Part shown: positions 9,271-17,997 of the stretch, piece by piece
Position numbering within the stretch: the first letter of the stretch is position 1
Layout of the letters: every line of letters begins with the position of its first letter
NCBI GenBank assembly: GCA_964615365.1
Contig: CAZTOU010000004.1
Location: 62,001 to 126,000 of the forward strand
DNA: 64,000 bases
Reading direction: 5' to 3'
Source of the DNA: CAVXZE01 sp964615365
Lineage (GTDB): Bacteria > Myxococcota_A > UBA9160 > UBA6930
The notes under the pieces: model-generated
What the model was told of the DNA's origin: nothing
Database searches by the model: none
The model's input: only the letters and a program-made list of their open reading frames with translations
Translations under genes and position numbers: made by a program

Positions 9271-11016
9271 ATGGGCGATGCGACGGGACGATGGGCGAAG
9301 GGCGTGTTGCCGGTCTTGCCCTGGGCGGCTGCCGCAATCGGGTGCTGGCCCTTGCTGAGCGGAGGCTTCCCGAAGGGCCACGACTGGCTCCTGGAGCTGG
9401 TCCGCGTGGCGGAGTACCAGGCGGCTCTCGCGGCCGGCCAATTGCCGCCCTATTGGGCGGAGAACCTCTACGCGGGTTACGGATCTCCCGTATTCCTGTT
9501 CTACGCCCCCCTCTTCTCTGCGGCCTCGTCGCTGGCGGGCTGGCTGCTGGGCTCGCCCCTTCTCGGCGCCCTCTCCTGCACGGTATTGGTGTCGTTCCTG
9601 GCGGTCCCGGCCACGCGGGCGATGCTCGACGCTGCCTTGCTGGTCTCGCGAGGGAGCTCGCCGCGACCCGGTCCGGAGAGGGAGGTCCTCGCCGCCGCGG
9701 CTCGAGTGGGCGTGGCCCTATACGTGCTGCACCCGTTCCTCCTCGGGGACAAGCTGCTCCGCAACGCGAGCGCCGAGTACACGGCGCTCTGCCTCATGCC
9801 CCTCGTCCTGTACGCGGTGCTGATCGCATCCCGCAAGCCCAGGGCTGCATTCGGATGGCTGGGAGCGGGGCTGGCCATCGTCATCCTCTCACACAACCTC
9901 ACCGCTCTCGTGGCCTTGACGTTGGCGATCGGCGCAGCCGTCGTGTGCTACCTGCGAGAACGGTCTCTCTACACCTGGTGGATCCTGGCGGGCGGTGTCG
10001 CGCTGGGGCTCGGGGGAGCGTGCTTCTTCTGGTTCCCCGCGGTCTCGCTCACGGACCTGATCCGCACCGAGGATCTGCTGCAGGGCAAGTTCGACTTCCA
10101 CCGGCAGTTTCCCCCTTTCCCCGCCGTCTTCGGGTATTCCAGGTTCTACGCGACGGGCGTGCTGACGCCGCTGGCGCTGGCCCTGGGGATGGCCCTCGCC
10201 ATCGGCGGCCGTCGGATCCGCCCGAGGAACGGCGAGCAGAGCCAGCTCGTTCTGGTCGCGGCTCTTCTGGGGGCAGCGGTGCTCCTCCTGCTCCTCACGC
10301 CTGCGAGCGCGCCGATCTGGGAGAGGGTGCCTCTCCTGCCGCTGTTCCAGTTTCCCTGGCGACTGCTCGGGCCGCTCGCCCTCTTGTGCGCGCTGGTGTC
10401 CTCCCTGGTCTTTGCCCGGCTTCTCGCCGGACGGGGAGCGACGCGGTTGGTAATCGCCGAGCTCGCCATCTGGGGGCTGTGCGTGCTGAATGCCGCACCG
10501 GCGCTCCTCGCCTACACGCCGCTGCGTCCGGGAATCAAGGCGCGGCTGCCGGCGATCCTCGCCCCGACCTCCGTACGCGAGGGAAGCCAGTCGGTCTCCG
10601 CTCTGGATGAGTACATCCCCCGGGCAGCGAATCCCGAGACCTGGCAGAACGAACGCCCGAGCCTCGGCCCCGTGGTCTGGGTGCGGGGCGACGCGAGCCT
10701 CGAGGTGACGCTGGATCGCGGCACCCGGATCGATCTGGAGGTCGATGCCAGCGAAGCGACGGTCCTGCGGGTGGCGCGCTGGGCGTTTCCCGGATGGGTC
10801 TATGAGGTCGACGGCAATCCCGGGGAGTTCACCGAGAACCGAGCCGGGTCGCTGGACCTCGCCGTGCCTTCCGGACAGCACCGCCTCGTCCTCTGGCTCT
10901 CGCCCCCCTGGCAACGGCGGGTCGGAATCGCCGTGAGTGCCACCGCTTTGGCCCTGTGGCTCGTCCTGCTGATCCGGTGGCCCTGGCGACTCCGGTCCGC
11001 CCGTGCCACGGTCTGA
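9271..11016 (+). CDS. Polytopic membrane protein, YfhO/PTPS-related-like
   Basis: 581 residues with about a dozen hydrophobic segments. The first loop reads GHDWLLELVRVAEYQAALA followed by GQLPPYWAENLYAGYGSP and FLFYAPLF. This acidic/aromatic loop is typical of the large bacterial membrane-protein group annotated as PTPS-related or YfhO-like, thought to be GT-C-type transferases. The C-terminus has a soluble beta-rich region (FPGWVYEVDG, then PSGQHRLVLWLSPPW) before a last helix, also typical of the YfhO group. The next gene, a sulfatase-like protein, starts 3 nt after the stop, so the two are almost certainly co-transcribed. Acceptor and donor are unknown. Confidence 0.75.
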   Translation: MGDATGRWAKGVLPVLPWAAAAIGCWPLLSGGFPKGHDWLLELVRVAEYQAALAAGQLPPYWAENLYAGYGSPVFLFYAPLFSAASSLAGWLLGSPLLGALSCTVLVSFLAVPATRAMLDAALLVSRGSSPRPGPEREVLAAAARVGVALYVLHPFLLGDKLLRNASAEYTALCLMPLVLYAVLIASRKPRAAFGWLGAGLAIVILSHNLTALVALTLAIGAAVVCYLRERSLYTWWILAGGVALGLGGACFFWFPAVSLTDLIRTEDLLQGKFDFHRQFPPFPAVFGYSRFYATGVLTPLALALGMALAIGGRRIRPRNGEQSQLVLVAALLGAAVLLLLLTPASAPIWERVPLLPLFQFPWRLLGPLALLCALVSSLVFARLLAGRGATRLVIAELAIWGLCVLNAAPALLAYTPLRPGIKARLPAILAPTSVREGSQSVSALDEYIPRAANPETWQNERPSLGPVVWVRGDASLEVTLDRGTRIDLEVDASEATVLRVARWAFPGWVYEVDGNPGEFTENRAGSLDLAVPSGQHRLVLWLSPPWQRRVGIAVSATALALWLVLLIRWPWRLRSARATV

Positions 11017-11019
11017 CTC

Positions 11020-12396
11020 ATGAAGCGCGCGCGGCTTCTCGTCTGTGTTCTCGCGTTGATCGCACTCGCGGTGGTGGCGGGGCGCTGGGTCTTCGACACC
11101 CGCCCCACCCCGCCGCCCACCCTCTCCTCGCAGCCGAGCATCGTGCTGATCATCATCGACACGCTGCGCGCCGACAGGCTCGGCATGTACGGCTATTCGA
11201 AGTCCACCTCGGCCGAGCTGGACGCCTACAGCGGTCGCGGGGTGCGCTTCGCGCGGGTCGTGGCGCAGTCGAGCTGGACGCGACCCTCGATCGCCTCGCT
11301 GCTCACCTCGCGGTACCCGCGCGAGACCGGAATCTACAAGGAGAGGAACCACATCCTGGACGATCGCTTCCAGACCCTCGCCGAGCTGCTCGCGGATTCC
11401 GGCTACACCACCGTCGGGGTCACGGCGAACCCCAACATCAACAGGTCCTTCAACTTCGATCAGGGCTTCGAGCACTACGAGGACAGCGACGTCGTGTTCC
11501 ACTGGATGCCGAAGCAGTCCAGTGAGGCGTCGATCACCGAGCGCCCGATCCGGACCGCACGGGAGGTGCTCGGGAGCGTCCTCGAATGGACCGCCCACCA
11601 CGGGCGACCGCCCTACTACGTGCAGGTGAACCTGATGGAGGTCCACCAGTTCGACGACCCGCGCAGCCGGCGCGCCGAGTACGCGGAGCTGTTCCCCGGG
11701 GCGCCTCACCGGGACTACCTGCAGGCCATCCGTGCCGTGTCCGAGGAGCTGGGCCGCTTCATCGGGTCGTTGGAGAAGCGACCGGAGTGGAGCAACGCGC
11801 TCTTCGTGGTCACCAGCGACCACGGGGAAGGCCTCTCCGACCACCCCCACGTGGCTCTCTCGCACAGCCACGGCCTGCTGGTCTACTCGTCCCAGGTGCT
11901 GGTTCCGCTGTTCTTCTACTCGCCGTCGCAAGGCGTTCCCCGCGGCAAGGTGATCGATCGGCCGGTTCGACTGCTCGACCTGATGCCGACGCTGCTCGAC
12001 TACGCCGACGTGCCGATCCCCGAGGACGTCCGAGGCCTGTCTCTCCTGCCGCTGATCCGGGGGGAGACGGACGACGTGGGTCTGCCGGATCGCTTCGTGG
12101 TGGAGACCCAGTTCCAGCGCGCGGACAAGATCGGGGTCTACTCGCCGGAATGGGAGTACATCGAGAACCGGGATCGCCATCGCGGAACCAGCCCGACGGC
12201 GCTGCACCGCTTCGGTTCGAAGGAGGACGGCATCCGGACCAACCAGGCGAAGCGATTCCCGGAGGTGACGCGAGATCTCGCCGGCCATCTCGAGCGCTGG
12301 GAGAGCCAGCATCCGAAGGCCGAGCCCACGCTCCGGACTCGCGACCTGCCGCCCCGGGAACGCGAGCAGCTCCGCGCGCTGGGATACCTGGATTAG
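11020..12396 (+). CDS. Sulfatase-like membrane-anchored protein, Thr nucleophile type
   Basis: 458 residues with an N-terminal helix (about 5-22) that anchors it without a lipobox. IIIDTLRADRLGMYGY (Asp47) and TSDHGEGLSDH are the metal-site motifs of the alkaline phosphatase/sulfatase superfamily. The nucleophile segment is SSWTRPSIASLLTSRYP: Thr87 takes the place of the sulfatase Cys, and Ile replaces the following Arg of C-x-P-x-R. It ends in LRALGYLD. It is the second gene of a tight pair with a GT-C-like protein, an arrangement seen several times in this window. True sulfatase activity is doubtful; phosphotransfer or phosphodiester hydrolysis at the periplasmic face fits the Thr better. 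Confidence 0.85.
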   Translation: MKRARLLVCVLALIALAVVAGRWVFDTRPTPPPTLSSQPSIVLIIIDTLRADRLGMYGYSKSTSAELDAYSGRGVRFARVVAQSSWTRPSIASLLTSRYPRETGIYKERNHILDDRFQTLAELLADSGYTTVGVTANPNINRSFNFDQGFEHYEDSDVVFHWMPKQSSEASITERPIRTAREVLGSVLEWTAHHGRPPYYVQVNLMEVHQFDDPRSRRAEYAELFPGAPHRDYLQAIRAVSEELGRFIGSLEKRPEWSNALFVVTSDHGEGLSDHPHVALSHSHGLLVYSSQVLVPLFFYSPSQGVPRGKVIDRPVRLLDLMPTLLDYADVPIPEDVRGLSLLPLIRGETDDVGLPDRFVVETQFQRADKIGVYSPEWEYIENRDRHRGTSPTALHRFGSKEDGIRTNQAKRFPEVTRDLAGHLERWESQHPKAEPTLRTRDLPPREREQLRALGYLD

Positions 12397-12417
12397 GAGC
12401 CCTGATCCGCCGAGCGC

Positions 12418-12470
12418 CGGCGTGCTCCGCGCGCACGAAATGGGCGTGGGCGCACCCGCAGATCCGCCTG
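12418..12470. repeat. 53-bp stray copy of a TMTC-like gene fragment
   Basis: This stretch is nearly identical to about 18126-18180, which lies inside the C-terminal TPR coding part of the TMTC-like gene at 17998-19707, apart from a 2-nt deletion. It sits in the convergent gap after the sulfatase-like gene and just past the 3' end of the FkbM-like gene. It is non-coding debris of a recombination or deletion event. Confidence 0.7.
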
Positions 12471-12490
12471 ACCCGGCGTTGGAAGCAGCG

Positions 12491-13315
12491 TCATCGATCG
12501 AAGATGAACTTCTTCTCGATCCTCACGTGCCCGAAATCCAGGTAGGGCTGCTCGAAGGGAACATCGCCCCGACCCTGGGGGGCCCTGCTGAGAGCGCGCA
12601 CCGGCGCGGGCGGCTCCTTCCACAGCGCCCCGGGAGAATTGTCGCGGATCCCGAAGCGTCTGAAGTACTTCTTGTCCACGAAGAAGAGGTTGATTCCGTA
12701 GCTGCAGTAGATGGCTTCGTATCCCTTCCTCTTGCCAAGCTCGTACATCGACTGGATGCTCGCCCCGAAGTAGTCGGTGTGATCCCAGAAGTTCAGAGGA
12801 TGGAAGTCGATCACCATCCGCTGAGGCGGCGGGAAGAGGGGGTTGAGCTCGATCATCACCACCTTCGGCTTGAATTCGTGAATGACCTTCCAGACATAGT
12901 AGTCGTTGCTGTCGATGTCGATCACGAGAAGGTCGAGATCCCCGGGCACTCCATTCTCTTCGAACAGGATCTCGACGTTTCCCGGGAAGATCCACGCCTG
13001 AAGGGAGGTTACCCGCGGTATATCCCGGTAGTTCTCGGTGAGCTGCTGCGCCCGCGCTTCGTCGCCCTCGATCAGAAGGGCACCCCACCCATGGTTGAGG
13101 ATCAGGTTTCGGGTGTTGCTGGAGCTGATCCCATCGGCGGCACCAAACTCGACCGCGAAACGCGGCCCCGGCTCGATGATCTCGAAGATCTTCTCGATGA
13201 GTCCATCCTCACCGAACTGGGAGAACACGGACCTCTCATAGTCCTGGAGCGGGACTTCGGCGGGCGGGAAGAGGATGAAACGCGCATCCGTGTAGAGAAA
13301 TGCGACGAGAGCCAA
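12491..13315 (-). CDS. FkbM/Methyltransf_21-like protein
   Basis: About 274 residues. SQFGEDGLIEKIF is followed by FAVEFGAADGISSSNT (a Rossmann motif I variant), LIEGD, and LLVIDIDSNDYYVWK, the pattern of FkbM-like SAM methyltransferases that act on sugars or other small acceptors. There is no in-frame ATG before the conserved domain. TTG at 13315 is the best start before the divergent gene, and the frame upstream of it looks non-coding, so the start is uncertain. The gene is alone on the minus strand, divergent from the membrane protein at 13556. The exact methyl acceptor is unknown. Confidence 0.7.
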   Translation of the reverse strand: MALVAFLYTDARFILFPPAEVPLQDYERSVFSQFGEDGLIEKIFEIIEPGPRFAVEFGAADGISSSNTRNLILNHGWGALLIEGDEARAQQLTENYRDIPRVTSLQAWIFPGNVEILFEENGVPGDLDLLVIDIDSNDYYVWKVIHEFKPKVVMIELNPLFPPPQRMVIDFHPLNFWDHTDYFGASIQSMYELGKRKGYEAIYCSYGINLFFVDKKYFRRFGIRDNSPGALWKEPPAPVRALSRAPQGRGDVPFEQPYLDFGHVRIEKKFIFDR

Positions 13316-13555
13316 TTCCCGAACTGGGTGACTGGCCGAGCGTCCCCATCCCGCGTCGTTTTGAGACGCCGTGGGCGCAAAGCGAGGGGGAAGGGCCTGC
13401 AGATCTCCCTGCGTGCGGACGACGACGGCTCGTAGCGGACGGCCGTGATCGCGTTCCAGTCCTCCCCCCCGTGCCTCGCCACTCCCATATGGGGGCTCGA
13501 CGATCAGCTGGTAACATAAGTCGGTACTCCGAATCCGGCTGGCAGGAGAAGACCC

Positions 13556-15229
13556 GTGAGCGGCAGCGGCGGTAAATTCGCGAAGAGAATCCTTCCGGCG
13601 GTCATCGTCGCGCCGGTGCTCACAGTGCTCTTCTTCTGGACCATCCTGCTGAAACGGCCGTGGGGAGGTTACGACTGGAGGCACTTCTACCACTACTACG
13701 ACTGGATCCGCGTCTCTTTGACCGAGCACCACACCCTGCCCCTTTACATGCCGAATGCACTGCACACCACGGACTTCTTGGCGAATCCCGTGTCTCCCCT
13801 GCTGGGTCCTCTGGTATGGCTCCTGTTCCTGATCCCGACCGGCGCCTACATCAAGGTCCTGATCGCCTTCTATACCACTGCCGGTCTGCTGGGGATGTTC
13901 GCATTGTTGCGGGATCAGGGGGTGAACCTGGAGATCGCTTTCTTCGGATCCGTTGTCTTCTCCTTCAACGGATTCTTTCTGTCCCATTTCGCCATGGGAC
14001 ATCATTGTTTCCTGGCGCTGTACCTCCTCCCGGCTCTGCTGCTTCTCTTTCGGCGAGCGCTGCTCGGCAGCCGGGGAGCCCTGTGGCTTGCGGCCGTCGT
14101 GAACGTCGTGGTCGTCTTCGAAGGCTCCCATCATCCCTTCCTCTGGCAGAACGCCTTTCTCGCGATCTTCACACTGTTGACCTGCTTCGGCGCCCGTTCC
14201 CTTGCGCCTCTGCGCAGGTGGTTTCTGTTTATCGTGGCCAGCTGCGGTCTCGGTGCGGTGAGGTTGCTCCCGATGATCGCAGAGTTCGGATCATACGACC
14301 CCGAGCAGCGACTTCCCGGTCTGCCCGCGGCGGCAGCGCTGTGGTCGCTGGTTGCCCGCGGCCAGACGTTGGCGACCGAGCGGCCCGATGTGCCTTTCCA
14401 GTTCGGGAGCGGGTGGTGGGAGTACGACTTCTACATCGGCGGGCTGGCGCTGGCATCTGTCCTGGTGGGCCTGGTTGCTGCGCGGAAGGCGTGGCCACTG
14501 ATGCTCACCGGCTGCTTCTTTCTCGCCATCTCCCTTGAGATGAGCGCGTGGTGGAGCGGCGCCGACCTCTGGGGGCTTGTGAAGGAGTTGCCCGCCTGGA
14601 GCTCACAGCGCGCCCCATCGCGTTTCATGGTGGTCGCCTTGTTCGCCTTCATCGTGGTGGCGTCGGTCGGTCTGCAGAGGCTCGTGGATCGCGCACGCTC
14701 GAGGCCCACTGCGCACCGGCTGCTACGGGGCCTGATGATGGTTCTCGCGCTCCTCGTCTTGCTCGACCTCCACTGGGAAAGTCGAGCCTGGCAGAACCTG
14801 GGGCCCGGTGTGCTCCCGCCCCACCGGAATCACGTCCCGGTGGTGCGGATGCTTCGCGCCCGAGAGGGTGACACGGCTCGGGTGACCCGGTTCACGCCCC
14901 ACCGATTCGAGGTCACAGCGCAGTCGATGCGTGGGGGTACACTCCAGCTCCCGCGCGAGCCCATCAGCGGAAGAGACCGATGGCGTGTCTCGGGGGGACG
15001 GTTCGTCTCCGTAGGGGTGGGGCTGGCCGTCCGGGTTCCACCCGGCGAATCGATCGTCACCTTCACCTACGTCCCGCGTTACCTCTACCTGGGCCTGGCG
15101 ATCACAGCGATTACCCTGATAGCGGCGGCGATCAGCCTCTCGAGGGGAAGGCTGAGGGATCGCATTGAAGCCGGAGGCCCTCGAGAGGGGTCCGTCCGTT
15201 CGAAGTGGAACGCCACCCGGTATGAGTGA
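13556..15229 (+). CDS. Polytopic membrane protein, YfhO-like
   Basis: 557 residues. The GTG start at 13556 is supported by an AGGAG site about 8 nt upstream. After a first helix the loop YDWRHFYHYYDWIRVSLTEH carries acidic and aromatic residues like the first catalytic loop of GT-C-type proteins. About ten more hydrophobic segments follow. The C-terminal part is a soluble beta-rich domain ending in RVPPGESIVTFTYVPRYLYL and one last helix, which is typical of the YfhO group. It overlaps the following methyltransferase gene by 8 nt, indicating translational coupling. Function is unknown beyond a likely role in envelope sugar transfer. Confidence 0.75.
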   Translation: MSGSGGKFAKRILPAVIVAPVLTVLFFWTILLKRPWGGYDWRHFYHYYDWIRVSLTEHHTLPLYMPNALHTTDFLANPVSPLLGPLVWLLFLIPTGAYIKVLIAFYTTAGLLGMFALLRDQGVNLEIAFFGSVVFSFNGFFLSHFAMGHHCFLALYLLPALLLLFRRALLGSRGALWLAAVVNVVVVFEGSHHPFLWQNAFLAIFTLLTCFGARSLAPLRRWFLFIVASCGLGAVRLLPMIAEFGSYDPEQRLPGLPAAAALWSLVARGQTLATERPDVPFQFGSGWWEYDFYIGGLALASVLVGLVAARKAWPLMLTGCFFLAISLEMSAWWSGADLWGLVKELPAWSSQRAPSRFMVVALFAFIVVASVGLQRLVDRARSRPTAHRLLRGLMMVLALLVLLDLHWESRAWQNLGPGVLPPHRNHVPVVRMLRAREGDTARVTRFTPHRFEVTAQSMRGGTLQLPREPISGRDRWRVSGGRFVSVGVGLAVRVPPGESIVTFTYVPRYLYLGLAITAITLIAAAISLSRGRLRDRIEAGGPREGSVRSKWNATRYE

Positions 15230-16115
15230 TTCCGGTACGCCTGGCCAGAGCAAAGCGCTCGAGCGCGTCGCCTGCGCCCTCTGCGGCGGTGCCCAGGCGA
15301 GCTCCGTACTCAGCGGGCGAGATATCCGACGCCGTATGCCCGGAAGCTTCTCCGTAGTTCGTTGCGAGAACTGCGGTCTCGCATATGTCACTCCCCGGCC
15401 CACGCCGCACGGCATCCGCCAGTATTACCCGGTCGACTACACTCCTCACCGACTGGGACGGCCGTCTTTCGCCGAGACCGTCTACTACAGGCTGTTCCGG
15501 GCGATCGACGCGCCTGCCGGAGCCAGGGTTCTCGACGTGGGATGCGGTGGCGGGAAGTATCTCCTGTTTCTACGCGATCGGGGTTACCAGGTCTCCGGCG
15601 TGGAGACCAACGAGGATCTCGCACGAGAGCTCCGCGATGGGTTTGGCCTCGACGTCCGCGGCGGAGAGCTCCTCGATGCGGGCCTCCCCGATCATGGGTT
15701 CGACGTCGTGACCTTCTGGTGGGTTCTCGAGCACACGCATCGACCTCTCGACGTGCTTATCGAGGCGCACCGGATTCTGCGCCGGGGGGGGAAGATCGTG
15801 GTTGCTCTCCAGAACTTCGAGAGCTTGGGCAGGGTCGCCTTCGGGCGCCACTGGCACCACATCGACCTCCCTTGTCACCTGTACCAGTTCGATCCTCACA
15901 CCCTCGGCAAGACGCTGGAAGCTGCGGGTTTCTCTGTTAGACGCATTCGCCAGGACCTGATCGCCAAGGATTTCGCCCCGAGCCTGGGCTACCGCCTCGG
16001 CATGCCGAGGTCGCTGGACTGGTGGTTGCCGAACCTGCTCTCGATCCCCTTCGACTTGCTGGCGTGGAGTCTCCGCCGCAGTGGCCTCATCACGGCCTTT
16101 GCAGACCGTCCGTAG
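15222..16115 (+). CDS. SAM-dependent methyltransferase with N-terminal zinc ribbon
   Basis: 297 residues. Two CxxC pairs (Cys18/21 in CALCGG and Cys48/51 in VRCENCGLAY) form the zinc ribbon found in front of many sugar-tailoring methyltransferases. Motif I is VLDVGCGGGKYL, followed by FWWVLEHTHRP and the HWHHIDLPCHLYQF segment typical of this family. The ATG at 15222 is chosen because it overlaps the stop of the upstream membrane-protein gene (stop at 15227-15229). The last 57 codons and stop are duplicated about 420 bp downstream. Related enzymes methylate sugars or polyketide-like chains; the substrate here is unknown. Confidence 0.85.
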   Translation: MSDSGTPGQSKALERVACALCGGAQASSVLSGRDIRRRMPGSFSVVRCENCGLAYVTPRPTPHGIRQYYPVDYTPHRLGRPSFAETVYYRLFRAIDAPAGARVLDVGCGGGKYLLFLRDRGYQVSGVETNEDLARELRDGFGLDVRGGELLDAGLPDHGFDVVTFWWVLEHTHRPLDVLIEAHRILRRGGKIVVALQNFESLGRVAFGRHWHHIDLPCHLYQFDPHTLGKTLEAAGFSVRRIRQDLIAKDFAPSLGYRLGMPRSLDWWLPNLLSIPFDLLAWSLRRSGLITAFADRP

Positions 16116-16120
16116 CCTGG
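15943..16120 (+). repeat. Direct repeat copy A (3' end of methyltransferase)
   Basis: The last part of the methyltransferase gene and a few bases after its stop recur at 16365-16542 at a constant offset of 422 bp, with only scattered substitutions and no gaps. The IS3-family remnant lies between the two copies. Confidence 0.9.
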
Positions 16121-16214
16121 CGCAAATCGCTACGCCGAGAAGTTGAGCACCGGTGCTGCGGGTTCCGAGGAAGAACGCCGGCTCGGGCGCTGCGCGAGCC
16201 GGTCGGGGTGGAGG

Positions 16215-16364
16215 TGACCTGCCCACCGATTTCGGGCCCGTCAAAATGAGAGTTCTCCGATTCAAGCAGCCTTCTGGGCGAACTCCTCTGGTGTGAGATT
16301 TCCGAGTGAACTGTGGGGCCACACCCGGTTGTAGTCCAGCCGCCGGGTCTCGATTCCTCGGGCG
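16215..16364 (-). mobile_element. IS3-family remnant (3' end of orfB and terminal repeat)
   Basis: On the minus strand, 16262-16357 encodes RRLDYNRVWPHSSLGNLTPE and then EFAQKAA and a stop, the C-terminal signature of IS3-family transposase OrfB (integrase core end). Beyond the stop, 16215 onward reads TGACCTGCCCACCGATTTCG, which resembles an IS3-type terminal inverted repeat. The 5' part of orfB, orfA and the other end are missing: the remnant is cut off where repeat copy B begins. It is inactive. Confidence 0.8.
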
Positions 16365-16542
16365 GCATCCGCCAGGACCTGATCGCCAAGGAATTCGCCC
16401 CGAGCCTGGGCTACCGTCTCGGCATGCCGAGGTCGCTAGACTGCTGGTTGCCGAACCTGCTGCCGATCCACTTCGACTTGCTGGCGTGGAGTTTGCGTCG
16501 GAGTGGCCTCATCACGGTCGATGCAGACCGTCCGTAGCGTGG
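16365..16542 (+). pseudogene. Orphan 3' fragment of a methyltransferase gene (repeat copy B)
   Basis: This second copy of the methyltransferase 3' end still reads in frame (for example APSLGYRLGMPRSLDCW) and keeps the same stop, but has no 5' part because an IS3 remnant precedes it. Most differences from copy A keep the frame, so it is either a recent duplication or the remains of a tandem paralogue deleted by IS activity. No start codon with a ribosome site is seen. Confidence 0.8.
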
Positions 16543-16590
16543 AGATCCAGTTGCCTCACTTCAGGAATCAACCGGCCCAAGAGAATCCTC

Positions 16591-17943
16591 ATGGCTGAAG
16601 CCTCGACATCTGGATCCTCTGCACGAGGATCCGAGCATCTGCAGAACCTTGGACTCGTCTCCGTAGTCATCCCCGCCTCTAACAGAACCACCACGCTGCC
16701 CGAGCTGCTGGCCCGAATCCGGGAAGTTCTCGAACCCCGGGCGAAGGAGATCGAGATCATCGTGGTGGTCCCCTCACCCGAGGATTCCACCGTAGAGGCT
16801 GCAACCGCTGGGGGCGCGAGCGTCCTGGCTCAGAAGCGGCCGGGCTACGGCGGGGCTCTGAAAGAGGGACTGCTTGCAGCGCGTGGCGACTATGTCGTCA
16901 CGATGGACGCAAACCTCTCGCATCCTCCCGAAACCATCGCGGAGCTTCTGCCCCATCGCGACGAGGCGGAGGTGCTCGTTGCATCACGCTATGCAGCTGG
17001 TGCCAGCGCCCACATGTCCCCGGTAAGGGCTCTTCTCAGCAGAGCCTTGAACTTCGTCTACCGACGGCTTCTGGCGGTCCCCGTGCGAGACATGTCGAGC
17101 CGTTTTCGAATCTACCAACGCAAGGCGCTCAACGAACTCGGCCTCCGCACGCTCGAGAGTGAGGAGCACGACATTCTGGAGGAGATCCTGGTCAAGATCT
17201 ACTCCCTTGGCTGGCGGGTCCTCGAGGTTCCATTCGAGTACCAGGCGAAGATCGGGGGCCGCTCTCGCGCCGACGTGGTCAGCTCTACCCCTGGGTTTCT
17301 CAGCACCTTGTTTCGCCTCTGGCGGCTTCGCAACGCGTTCGCGTCGGCGGACTATGACTCCAGGGCCTACGACAGCCTCGTTCTTCCCCAGCGATACTGG
17401 CAACGCCGCCGCTTTCGACTCGTCACGGAGATGGTGGGAGATGCTGCTCCTCGGCTGGACATCGGCTGCGGGTCGAGTCGGATCATTCAGTCCGCTCCAG
17501 ATTCCATTGGTCTCGACACCGAAATCTCGAAGCTGCGCTTTCTGCGCAGGACGAACTCCCTCCTGGTTCGAGGAAGTACCCTCCAGTTGCCCTTTCCCGC
17601 CGAGAGATTCTCCTCGGTCGTGAGCTCTCAGGTCATTGAGCACGTTCCTCACGATCGAAGAATCTTCCTCGAGATCAATCGCGTGTTGAAGCCGGGGGGG
17701 ACTCTCGTGATCGGCACGCCGGACTACGCACGCGTTCAATGGCGTCTCGTTGAATGGGTGTACAAGCTGCTTCTTCCCAACGCCTACGGCGACGATCACA
17801 TCACCCAGCATACTCGCTATGGACTGATTGAGGAGCTCGCGGCGGCGGGCTTCTCGGTCCGCCAGTACCGCTACATCCTGGGTGGCGAATTGGTCGTCCA
17901 ATGCGTCAAGCAGGAAAGCGTCGTGAGCGACGACCCAGCGTAG
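16591..17943 (+). CDS. GT2 glycosyltransferase - SAM methyltransferase fusion
   Basis: 450 residues from ATG 16591. Residues 1 to about 235 form a DPM1-like GT2 domain: VSVVIPASNRTTTLPELL, KRPGYGGALKEGL, then VVTMDANLSHPPE, where the usual DAD metal motif is DAN. The domain ends with a GGRSRADV segment as in polyprenyl-phosphate glycosyltransferases. Residues about 260-450 form a class I methyltransferase domain: RLDIGCGSSRI, then SSQVIEHVPHD and the EINRVLKPGGTLVIGTPDY block. Such a fusion could charge a lipid phosphate and methylate the sugar or lipid. The gene lies right after the orphan methyltransferase fragment. Confidence 0.85.
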   Translation: MAEASTSGSSARGSEHLQNLGLVSVVIPASNRTTTLPELLARIREVLEPRAKEIEIIVVVPSPEDSTVEAATAGGASVLAQKRPGYGGALKEGLLAARGDYVVTMDANLSHPPETIAELLPHRDEAEVLVASRYAAGASAHMSPVRALLSRALNFVYRRLLAVPVRDMSSRFRIYQRKALNELGLRTLESEEHDILEEILVKIYSLGWRVLEVPFEYQAKIGGRSRADVVSSTPGFLSTLFRLWRLRNAFASADYDSRAYDSLVLPQRYWQRRRFRLVTEMVGDAAPRLDIGCGSSRIIQSAPDSIGLDTEISKLRFLRRTNSLLVRGSTLQLPFPAERFSSVVSSQVIEHVPHDRRIFLEINRVLKPGGTLVIGTPDYARVQWRLVEWVYKLLLPNAYGDDHITQHTRYGLIEELAAAGFSVRQYRYILGGELVVQCVKQESVVSDDPA

Positions 17944-17997
17944 AGAAGAGTGCCGTCGCCAGAGCCGGGTTTCGTGAATGAGCTCTCAGCGCCCTGC

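Noticed and set aside
9889..12312. Open frame of 807 codons on the minus strand
   Set aside because: Antisense to the YfhO-like and sulfatase-like genes, both of which have strong family motifs.
12491..14134. Extension of the FkbM-like gene to a 547-codon frame
   Set aside because: The N-terminal part is antisense to the YfhO-like membrane gene and reads like shadow sequence.
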